From contig OV884059.1 of assembly GCA_930367215.1 (NCBI GenBank), positions 96,894,993 through 96,958,992 on the forward strand: a stretch of 64,000 nt of DNA, in the 5' to 3' direction. The notes beneath the pieces are model-generated. The model did not search any database and had not been told where the DNA came from. It was given only the letters and a program-made list of their open reading frames with translations. This DNA comes from Pollenia angustigena (taxonomy: Eukaryota > Arthropoda > Insecta > Diptera > Polleniidae). The position numbers were made by a program, and so were the translations under genes. Shown here one piece after another: positions 55,577 to 64,000 of this stretch (positions are counted from its first letter, which is position 1; each line of letters opens with the position of its first letter).

Positions 55577-57074
55577 ATAATTAAAAAAGTGTACTTTCCG
55601 TTCAATTGTCCGCGCACATTTATTACCGCTTATTACTTTGCTACCGCAATCATAAAAATCAAATAACCTTTTGTTTATTACTTTTTCTTTTAATTCTGAG
55701 AATCACAAAAAAAAGTCACAAATGTTTTTGCAAAGAATTTTGTGCATATCTCGAGCAAATTTTTGAAATGCATACCTTCACTTAATTGTGAATAAAAGCG
55801 AAACGCGTTCATCGATTTTCATGATTTATGTCTCAATTTTTTCATAGGTTATGCGACTTTACGTGAAAGTAATAGGACTTGAAACTTTTTTTTACTGTTT
55901 TGAATTTTTTATGAATTAAAAATAAAAAATTTGAATATTTTGTGCAAAAAATATTTTTTTTCTTCATACATTTATTTATAACTGCGAAACTGTTGCTTAT
56001 GTAGCAAAATGTTATATAAACAGATGAAAGTAATTGTAATTCTTGATTTTTCTAAATTTGTTTCAGCAAAATCCGACTAGTGGTTCTCGAGTTATGTTAA
56101 ACAAAAGAGCCTTATAAGAATTGAGTCCTGATTCAATCAGCTGAAAAATGTTGTACTGTGTAATGCAACAAATTGAGAGGTGGCACCTGGTGGCACTTGA
56201 AATTGATTAAAAATGTTAAAACAGATATAAGACAATGTATTAGTAGTGATTTCCAACTGTGGAAAAGTAAAGATAAAATTGCAGGTCCAAATGTTTGGAG
56301 AAAATAGGCATTTTTGTTATATGTTCATAAAAATACACAAAAAAAAAAAAAAAAAAACTTAAGTCTCTGCAGATTTTTTTTTTCAATTTTAGTATACTGA
56401 AATATACTACTTTAAATAGAAAAAAAAAGAAAAACGTTAGCTCACATAGTAAAAAAATATTCATTTTTAAATTCTTAGGTTTAAATTAAGTTGGTTCGGT
56501 AAAACATACATGTTCTGAGTTTGAGACGGATATAAAACAAAACTGGCAGTCAGATCGGAGTACTTCTTTTTGATTTGATTGAACCATTTAGTCTAAAATT
56601 TCAACATATCACTGCATATTGCATGAAGAGTATGTTGACAATCTGACTTTTTTCCGCGAAATCCCCAGTGTGCGTCATCGCACTGAGGACATGGCCGTAA
56701 TTTTTGTGATGCCGATGTGTCATCCCATTGATGACATAATTTCATTTTGACCCTGATGACACTTTGGCCAAGTGATGGTAAGGTTGACATTACCATGATG
56801 AAAAGTGGCATGGGGTCAAAAACGAAGACACTTGTCATAGTATTGATGTCAAAATACATCAGCGTTATGACGCCTTATCTATCACTGTAGGCGACGAACA
56901 AGTGCTTGTCAAAAAAAAATTTTTTTTTGTGTTTCTCTATTTTGTTTTTCTAAAGAACTTTACAATTTGTTCTACACAGAAAAAATTATTAGTAATTTTT
57001 TATTAATTAAAAAAATTATTTAAAAAGTATTTAAACTTAATTAATGTAATAATTGAATCAATTATTTTTTTTTT

Positions 57075-57160
57075 TGTTGAACGAATCTGATACGTTGGAG
57101 CCCAGATAACTCCCGTTGCGAAAACGCAACGTTGGGCCTTAACGATATACAAATTAAGCG
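57075..57160 (-). repeat. GTTGCG-hairpin family (H), partial copy
   Basis: The word GTTGCGAAAACGCAAC (a perfect inverted repeat around AAAA) followed by GTTGGGCCTTAACGATATAC matches, reversed, 62575-62640. Similarity extends outward beyond the presumed end. It is truncated. Confidence 0.6.
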
Positions 57161-58060
57161 CATTTGTAAAAATTTTAAATTAAAATATTTTATTCACGTC
57201 TTTAGGAAAAAAAATTAAAAAATATATTCATTTACATTTTATTTTTAATTCAATTATGATATGCTTCAAGGCACTTTGGGTGCACTGCAACGTCACTTTT
57301 TTCACATTTGTAAATTGATCGGTCCATAATTTACCATAGGACCCAAATAAAACCCACTCTCGAAAAACACTTTGGTACGCCTAAAACCATAAAAAATAAT
57401 TCTATTGTTATAAATTTTGTTCTGTCACAGTTTTTAATTACTAGAAATCACACTGTCAACTTTCGTAAAGATCGGTTCATAATTTACCACAGGTTCAATA
57501 TAATGCCCACTCCTGAAATATCCTAGCTGTCAGTGGATGGTATCAAATATTGAAGTAACCCTGCTGGAAATCTGTGTCAATTGTTTCTCGATTTGTGAAA
57601 ATAGAACAAGTTAAAAAAGATAGAACTCATGAACAGTGAAAGGAGAACTAAAATTCTAACTGGTGCATAAAGAACAAGAAGGTAAAAATAGAATTGAATT
57701 ACGGTACATACTACATTGTATCGAAATAATCTTACATTGTTCTAACTAACACTTAACACGTTCATTGAGAATAGATGTGTGACTGGTCAAATGGTGTCAA
57801 TTAACCAATGACAAACCCATGTAAAAGTGATAGATCTTATTCATATAAACTGATAGAACTGGAACCGGTCTCTTCCCCCAAAGACCTATCACGGGACTAC
57901 TTTGGTGGAAGTTCACTTCCCTTTAGCAAAATAACACACTTGACATAGAGAATTTACTTACTGCGTAATAAAAACAACTTATAATTTACATGTATAAATG
58001 TTTTATTTAAATAGCAAGTGATTGTTTAATACATTTTATTTGATAATTTCATGTAATTAT

Positions 58061-58447
58061 CCATATAACCATATAGGCCTAGTGTTGCGTTTTCGCATCA
58101 CGGATGTATCCAATCATAAAAAAAGTCTCAAATGTCTACGATGATTGGATTTTTGAGTAGAAATAATAATGTTCGTATGTTAGCTATCTCCTTCAGAAGT
58201 TTCAGATAGGTATATTATATATTACTTTATTTTTTTAAACTTTTTCCAAAAGTACCCAAAAAAACAGGAAAAATTGAAATTTTTATAAAAAAAACTTATG
58301 TATGATACAAATCCAAAAACAGGTCGATTAGATATTAAGTTAAATGTTATTTCTCTGTGCTTAATAACAATATCACGTAACAACAAAATGCCTGAGGGGA
58401 GGTTTAAGTGAACGTTGCGAAAACGCAACGCAGGGCCTTAATGGGTT
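58061..58447. mobile_element. TTAA-type MITE of the GTTGCG-hairpin family (H)
   Basis: The right end GGGCCTTAATGGGTTAA and the left end, ATAACCATATAGGCC, are imperfect inverses. Each is followed inward by a hairpin, GTTGCGTTTTCGCATC (58085) and GTTGCGAAAACGCAAC (58411). TTAA with CCCATTAAGGCC ends suggests piggyBac-type. It is non-coding. Confidence 0.6.
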
Positions 58448-58719
58448 AATTAAAATTAATAATATCATTTATTGAAAAAAAAAAAAATCTTCAAGATATA
58501 AAATTTTTACAATTTTTAGTAATCAATATAATCATTTTGGTAATAGGTGCAAAATCAACAAATGGGTTGCTTCATTCTTTGAATTTGGTATAAAATTGGT
58601 GATTAGAGAAAATTTTTAATTTTTTTCTGTGTATGCGTAACTAGAGCAAGTTTAAGTAAGTTATTAAAGAAATAAAACTAATTTGGTTACCCGGGTGTGT
58701 ATTGGTAAGGCGAAGATGG

Positions 58720-59384
58720 AGCAACAAATAATCTCCACTCAAAAGAAGCTGAGTAGTTTATATTATGTCGAAATCCAACAATGCAATTCCGCGCCAAAAA
58801 CAACTGCTTCTGTTTTAAAGTAAAGAACATTTCAGTGAGGACGTTAGGTCTTAGCAAATGGCTGCCAAAAGGCCTGACATTGTGGACGAGCGTTATCATG
58901 ATATTTAGAATATAACAGATTCATGTTAGCTCGCATGCTTAAAGCGTTTAACTTTCAATTCGCGCTTGAAACGATTCAATTGTGTTCAGCACATGTCCCC
59001 AAATGAATCAATTGTGCTTAGCACAGATTCCAAATTATCATCTGATTCGATTTGGGCAGCTTATAACCGATGGGTCTTTTCTGGTCCCACCAAATACAAT
59101 TCATTAACATAAAGTTGATTTCCAGGCTTAACTACGATTCTCTGTAGTAAAGGTTTTTCTAATAGATAAATTTTTCATCGCTTACAACGATCGAATCCAA
59201 AAGTACGATTTGCAAATGGGTCTTTTCAGGTCCCACCAAATACAATTCATTAACTTATAGGAGGCTTATCCTTGGCATTGGTTCAGTTGATTTCCAGGCT
59301 TAACTACTATTCCCTGCAGTAAAGGTTGTCCTAATAGATACACTTTTCATCGCTTACAACGATAGAATCCAAAAGTACGATTTG
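58720..59384 (-). pseudogene. Mariner transposase relic with duplicated core
   Basis: The minus strand carries LDSIVVSDEKFIY (first catalytic Asp), LMNCIWWDQKRPIGYKLPKS, TQLNRFKRELKVKRFKH and YHDNARP (second catalytic Asp), the order of a classical mariner transposase. These are in different frames, with stops in between. The first two blocks occur twice, in tandem: 59384-59216 and 59212-59070. The upstream unit keeps LEIN-x-TNAKDKPPI between the blocks, the downstream one lacks about 27 bp there. This is a different lineage from family M. No TIRs are found. Confidence 0.75.
59070..59384. repeat. Tandem duplication within a mariner relic (143 and 169 bp units)
   Basis: Unit 59070-59212 and unit 59216-59384 are collinear from ATGGGTCTTTTC to AAAAGTACGATTTG. 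The second has about 27 extra bases (TATAGGAGGCTTATCCTTGG and neighbours). Both are diverged at scattered sites. Confidence 0.85.
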
Positions 59385-59399
59385 AATTATTCTAATGCA

Positions 59400-61000
59400 C
59401 TTAATATACCCTACACCATATTATTTGGGAGAGTATTATTATTTGTTTGTGCTGCTTAAGCTATGTATGTTCACACCATTAAATATTTAACGTCCTTGAC
59501 GTAACCACTCGTTTTATTAAAAAATTATTTGCTGTTGCAAAACGTTTGTTTATATCAAACATCATTTAACGGTCTATAAATTACATTATACAATTACCTT
59601 CTTACAAAATAAGTTTAGTAAATCAGTAGATCGAACAACATCGATTAAGTCAAAGCCCAGTCCGAAATTTATGTTGCTGCATTGTTACAAAAGCCTAAAA
59701 GGGACATATGTGTCCCATTCGTCATCAAAAGTTGCTTAGCCTTCTTCTGATCGGATAAGTGCTTGCCTGTCGCTAGTTCTTAAGCAGGTGTGGACGCAAT
59801 CATTTCTAATATTTCCAGTAAGTGGATTTGGGTACAAATCAAATATCTTACCATAGAATGAACGGACAACACTTTTATTTTGCGCCTTAAAATGTTGAAT
59901 TTCAGGAAAAAAAAATACAGGAAATTTAAAAATGTTTGCTTTGAGAAAAGTTTTTCATTTAGGAACCCTACTGTTGATGCACGTAGATGTTGAAATTCTG
60001 ATTTAAATTTTAATTAATTTAATAACTCCTTTCCTTTTGTTGTATGTGTGTGTCAGTGTGTTTATATGTGTGCAGAGAGAAAGAGAGAGCACGCAAAGTG
60101 TTTTGATTTAGTTTAAGGATAAAATCACACAACTGTTAATGTTATTAATTGCTGTCTCTGCAGTATTCTGTTGTTCTTAGCAAAATACGTATGCCCGAAG
60201 TTAATCTGTTTAAAAACCTGGTTAAATTTAGATAAAGTTGTCTTTAAATAAGAATATTTGTTTTATTATGTGCGTGTGTTTGGGTCTATTTGAATAATTT
60301 ATGTTGCAGACAAATGATGATAAAAGCTTTTGCAAATAAATGTCAGTTTTAAATAGCAGCTGTTACATTTTATTAAAAATTCAGATAATAATTCTTTAAA
60401 TTTAGATGCAATACAAAAGGTCTATTTAATATTTAACCCTAGAAGTTGCTTGTATGTTTGTATAGTGGAAAAGTTAAAATTTGTAATCCTGCATCTTCAA
60501 TAATGTAAGTTTACTAAGATACAAATTTAATTTAACTTAATCACTGAACAAAAAAGTTTTTCGTTATCAATTGATATGTAGATAAATAGAAGCATTTAAG
60601 TGAAAGCAAAAGTTATACTGTATGGTACAAGCCAAAACACATAATGTCCCGGAATGGGCTTGTGGTTCTTGATCATCATGTTTTAATTTTAGACAAGTGA
60701 GAAAGAGCGCTATAGTTACTGTGAGGAATCTATCCTAAAACTGAGAATTCTAATTTTTCCATTTTTTGTCACAATTTTAAAACTAAACTGTACTAAATTT
60801 TAACACAATAACATTATTCTTAAGCGTTTTTCACGTATTTAAAGATTTTTCGGTTATAGGATTTGTATTTTGTGGTTGTATTTTAAAGACATTACTAATT
60901 TAGTATTTTAAATACCTGTCGCTCAAGTATTTTGTATTTCGAATACATTTTGGTGTCAAAAGTAATATTCACAAAATACATTTACTATTAATAAATAACA
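59400..61000. other. No recognised feature
   Basis: AT-rich with TG-rich patches near 60040. No gene or inverted ends seen. Confidence 0.4.
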
Positions 61001-61003
61001 CTA

Positions 61004-61680
61004 TGCGACAGTCAAAATCGGGATGGGATGAAACCAACGGGAAATGTTATAAGGGAAGGGTTCAAACTACCGGGGAAAGTTATATCGGTAAAAAAGAAGT
61101 TACACGTGTCCCGGCGTTTCGCTGGGTCACGTCTAGGAATCGAGATATATCGGTTTGAAAAATGGGCTAAAAAACATCAAAATTTTTAATATAACCGAAG
61201 TACTGAATCCCCAAAAATTACTCTTTTTATACCCTTCACCTAAGGTAAAAAGGGGATTCAGTATTTCGGTTATAACTCAGCCATTTTTTAACCGATTTGA
61301 CAGATTTATATACCGACGTGCTTAAGAAGAAATTTACCATTTACTTGAGTTATAAAGCTTGGACTCGGGGAGATCTATGGTTCCCGAAAGTGGGTATTTA
61401 AAAAAAAATTAATTTTGGTCATAACTTTTTTGTATCTGGACCGATAAAATATGTTCTATAAAAAATTTCCGATATTTTGGTATATAAGTCATATCCATAG
61501 AACGTATGGCAGCCCTAATATTTAGGTTTTTATAAAAATTTTGATGTTTTTTAGCCCATTTTTAAAATCGATATATCTCGATTCCTAGACGTGACCCAGC
61601 GAAACGCCGGGACCCGTATAACTTCTTTTTTACCGATAAAACTTTCCCTGGTAGTTTGAACCCTTCCCGATCACTGACCT
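61004..61680. repeat. Family A inverted-repeat copy with GC-rich arms
   Basis: Arms of about 120-130 bp lie at 61053-61160 and 61564-61672 and are near-perfect inverses (landmarks GGGTTCAAACTACC, AAAAAGAAGTTA, CGGCGTTTCGCTGGGTCACG, AATCGAGATATATCG). The centre repeats the family-A text found at 2-180 and 1380-1542, including GGAGATCTATGGTTCCCGAA. The GC-rich arms are not in the copy at 2-1542. Confidence 0.75.
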
Positions 61681-61689
61681 CTACCATTT

Positions 61690-62000
61690 GGTAATATATA
61701 AAGTGCCTCACATTAAAGTTCTTTAGCCACTATGGACATAAATAATTTCACAAAAATTCTCTTATTAGAAATTTTCGCAATTTAGTATTTGATAAGTGTA
61801 ATTTTAATGAAATAAGCTCAGAAGCCCCGAAACGGACGAAGTTTTATTAATCTGTCTTGGGCGCAAGTTTTCGTGGCCAACTCATTCAATTAAACTCTAT
61901 TATTAATACTTTAATAATACTTTTAAAATGTTCTTGCAATTAAATAAAGTATTTGTATAAAGTATAAAGTACTCAGCTTACGTATAACTCCTTAGGCGAC
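61690..62000. other. No recognised feature
   Basis: Spacer; nothing supported. Confidence 0.35.
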
Positions 62001-62007
62001 AACTCTT

Positions 62008-62377
62008 ACAGCCGTACCTAAGCAAGAGCGGAAGGCGGAACATTTTCTTCCACTTAGCCTTACGCTGATATGCCATACCTAAACAAGAGCGTAAACGTTG
62101 TGTCACAAACAGTAGTGTTAACTTTCTTATTTAATAAAACCCACATAATATAATTAAAAAGAAGAGAAAACCCGCTAGATTGACAAAAAACAGCTAAATT
62201 GCCATTATCTATTAACAATAGCGGCCAACTTCACTATTAAACGCGCTGTCAAAATCAGATTTTTCAATTGCAAAGCGTTGACGCCGCTCTATTTAGGGAT
62301 GCTTAATACAAATTGTATGCACATGAGAATTTTTGGCAGCTAGAAAACGCTTTCCGCTCTTGTTTAGGTAAGGCTGT
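62008..62377. mobile_element. 370-bp MITE with AAGAGCGGAA ends
   Basis: The left end ACAGCCGTACCTAAGCAAGA and the right end, inverted ACAGCCTTACCTAAACAAGA, match at 18 of 20 bases and extend to GCGGAA. A third, partial copy of the word (CCATACCTAAACAAGAGCGT) lies inside at about 62073. No clear target duplication. Non-coding. Confidence 0.65.
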
Positions 62378-62580
62378 TATTATGAAGAATGTTGTTTCTC
62401 AATGGTGTCCGTAAAATCCAGCCTAGATCGGCTTTCGGGTAATAATTTAAGTAACTTAAGCACCCCACTTACGAAATGGCTTGATTATCAGAGCATATCA
62501 TAACTGAGTTAAAAATAAAATGTATATGAATACCTTTTTTATTTTAATTTAAAATTTTTGCAAATGCACTTAATTTTTAT

Positions 62581-62742
62581 ATCGTTAAGGCCCAACGTTG
62601 CGTTTTCGCAACGGGGCTTATCTGGATCCCACGTATCCGATTTGCCCAAAATTTGTTTTCTATCTTATTGAGCTATAAACAATCAAATTTAAAAAGTTTC
62701 ATTATTATAGCTCAATGGGATCATGGCTCGGGCCTTAATGGG
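62581..62742. mobile_element. TTAA-type MITE of the GTTGCG-hairpin family (H), short copy
   Basis: The left end ATCGTTAAGGCCCAACG follows TTAT, and the right end CGGGCCTTAATGGG precedes TTAA (62743-62746). A hairpin GTTGCGTTTTCGCAAC is at 62599. It matches 57075-57160 reversed and the ends of 58061-58447. Confidence 0.6.
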
Positions 62743-62749
62743 TTAAATT

Positions 62750-63365
62750 CGCCCTAAAAATATTTTACTGCAAATTAAATTCTTTTCGAATCAATTCACA
62801 TTTGCGCAATGTTACCATTAATAAAGAATTTAGCGACCGTCCCTAAAATCCCTTTAAGACAAAAAATCTCATGTGGATCTAGATAATATTTGGGTCAAAT
62901 AACCCTTATATGAACTTTAACCTCTTAAACTTTGTTTTCGTAAGCCGATGACTACCCATCGTTTACAAATAGGGTAAAATCTCGAAAATTCGTAGTGTTT
63001 GGGATTTACAGTTAATAATTTTTTTGGTTTTTTTTAATTAAATGGAACTGTTATTAAATTGTTGAATATTTTGTTTCAAGTCAGCAATTTTTAAATTTTT
63101 TTTTGGCATGTTTTTAACAATTTTCAGGGCAAATTTTTAAGTTTTTACTGCATATTTAATGCGCATAAAACGTGTTTTTAGAGCATATTTCTGGTTTCGC
63201 TGGTGTAATAACAGTTCAGGTGGCAATTCAGGCATTTTAAAAAAGATCAATGACTTCTCGAGGAAACGGAAGTTTTTCGAACTATTTGTACGTTCTTGCA
63301 CACATAAACTAGAAATATATCCATAGCTCTATGGTACATGCCAAGTATATTTTGCACTTTGAATC
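62750..63365. other. No recognised feature, possibly Transib 3' sequence
   Basis: The part 63190-63368, read on the minus strand, may continue the Transib relic: a frame contains EKSLIFFKMPELPPELLL. I cannot confirm it. Confidence 0.35.
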
Positions 63366-63368
63366 CTT

Positions 63369-63620
63369 TCAAGCCTCAGATGCGTTTTCTGCAATGTAAC
63401 CTTCGGGTACTACTGAAGCCTCAATTATTTGTGACGAATGCAATAATATTTTGTATATTGTGGCAGACATTGAGTACCATTGGTAGTTTTGGAAAAATAT
63501 TTCACTGGCTTTAATGCAATGAACCCGAAACCTTTGAGCATCAAATGAGAAACAAGAGTTTAAATTTCCTTTTAATCCTTCGTGGTACACATCAGTCTGG
63601 CCAGACCTTTTTCAATGTGC
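63369..63620 (-). pseudogene. Second Transib/RAG1-lineage transposase fragment
   Basis: The frame reads VYHEGLKGNLNSCFSFDAQR, FRVHCIKASEIFFQNYQWYS, MSATIYKILLHSSQIIEASV and ends in GYIAENASEA at a stop at 63369. The order aromatic-rich helix, x-x-HK-x-L-x-H, then an acidic helix with ASEA matches the C-terminal catalytic block of Transib transposases and RAG1. The glutamate expected as third catalytic acid is probably the E of SEA, kept here; the next codon is a stop where R would be expected. It differs enough from 54616-54920 to be a separate copy or subfamily. TIRs are not seen before the window ends. Confidence 0.55.
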
Positions 63621-63624
63621 ATAG

Positions 63625-64000
63625 AAAATCAAAACATGAGCAAGCCGGAGGGTTAAACACAACGAAAAGCTAAATCATTTTTGTTCTTGTTTTAAGAATT
63701 TTATACTTATTTCAAGAAATTCCGGGATTGATTTTCTAAAGCAAACCCATTTAGAATTGTTTTGAGTGCGTTTTAGCGTTATTCATACTTGAATTTTTGA
63801 GTACGACTCGTACTTAAAGCAATCATAAAAAACTTGATTTATACCGAGTGTTTTTCTTGCTGTGTACGTTGTATAATTTGTCATTTCAGGTCACGATGGC
63901 AATGTAAGAAGTCTCTAAAAACAATTTGCATAGAAAAAACTTGATTTGAAAATTTTCATACAAAGGCGGTCAGTGAATCATTGAAGTACACCATTATAAC
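63625..64000. other. No recognised feature
   Basis: Spacer to the end of the window; nothing supported. Confidence 0.35.

Larger units (their letters stand above)
53923..56887 (-). mobile_element. Transib-like (RAG1-related) DNA transposon relic
   Basis: The ends CACTGATAGAAA and, inverted, CAGTGATAGATAA form short TIRs, and both subterminal zones are full of ATGATGTCA-like words. Deeper inverted landmarks CACTGGGGATTT occur at about 54412 and, inverted, 56660. The minus strand has a coding relic whose C-terminus matches Transib/RAG1. The length of about 2.97 kb suits a Transib element. A 5-bp target duplication is not visible, so termini may be off by a few bases. Confidence 0.55.
56976..58631 (-). 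mobile_element. T-family element with nested TTAA-type MITE
   Basis: The ends CACAGAAAAAATTATTAG and, inverted, CACAGAAAAAAATTAAAAAT are flanked by TA. The right portion, reversed, matches the left portion of 37082-38563 (GTTGATTTTGCACCTATTAC). The interior 57075-58447 is occupied by sequences of the GTTGCG-hairpin family. Confidence 0.65.
53849..58715. mobile_element. Outer element of a nest, ends CTTCGCCTTACCAA...ACCCGGGT
   Basis: The left boundary CCTTCGCCTTACCAA follows TTAA (53845-53848) and a nearby ACCCGGGTG (53896). The right boundary is the inverse: ACCCGGGTGTGTATTGG then TAAGGCGAAG (58688-58715). Between them lie a Transib relic (53923-56887) and a T-family element (56976-58631) that fill almost all the space. 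I infer an originally short MITE later filled by insertions. TTAA at only one side leaves the superfamily open. Confidence 0.5.

Overview
The window is AT-rich animal nuclear DNA and looks like a long intergenic or intronic stretch of a higher fly (Diptera, probably a calyptrate such as a blow fly or house-fly relative). The organism is inferred from the transposon families, from fly-type 'telegraph' repeats with poly-pyrimidine/TATA-rich ends, and from the absence of any bacterial-style gene packing. I find no complete host gene, no tRNA or rRNA gene, no CRISPR array and no operon. What is readable is a layered graveyard of transposable elements. Many are dated relative to each other by nesting and by target-site duplications (TSDs).

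Layout. 1-2335: large inverted repeat and relatives of one dispersed repeat (family A), which returns at 7650-7910 and 61004-61680. 3067-6097: two copies of a hAT-type MITE plus a candidate signal-peptide exon (5253-5403). 6779-7139 and 11411-11594: short terminal-inverted-repeat (TIR) elements. 12324-13628: a mariner-like (IS630/Tc1) deletion derivative between inverted repeats. 15273-15779: hAT MITE. 15925-17485: repeat family R interrupted by a Mutator-like element with a 9-bp TSD. 17818-20394: a hAT relic with decayed transposase, itself interrupted by a hAT MITE and an R copy. 20712-21315: decayed piggyBac relic. 24564-25610: a second mariner-like family. 25918-26198: candidate host exon. 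28613-31041: two more copies of the first mariner-like family. 32030-32770: R copy split by a hAT MITE. 35763-38563: two T-family elements, one containing R. 38708-38879: candidate exon. 40950-43475: Jockey-type LINE. 43983-44424: TTAA-flanked MITE. 45780-48330 and 48377-49560: two further LINEs in divergent orientation. 51006-52345: hAT remnant and R copy. 53849-58715: a nest of at least four levels including a Transib (RAG1-related) relic. 58720-59384: mariner relic with a tandemly duplicated core. 62008-62742: two short TIR elements. 63369-63620: second Transib relic.

How the parts relate. Every transposase or reverse transcriptase seen carries nonsense codons, frameshifts or deletions of catalytic residues, so none should be active. 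The most notable content is (i) two remnants whose C-terminal block matches the Transib/RAG1 lineage, (ii) three independent TTAA-flanked families built around perfect inverted motifs, and (iii) a shared internal deletion showing that one mariner-like copy spread as a non-autonomous derivative. Family assignments rest on motif recognition by eye; no searches were run.
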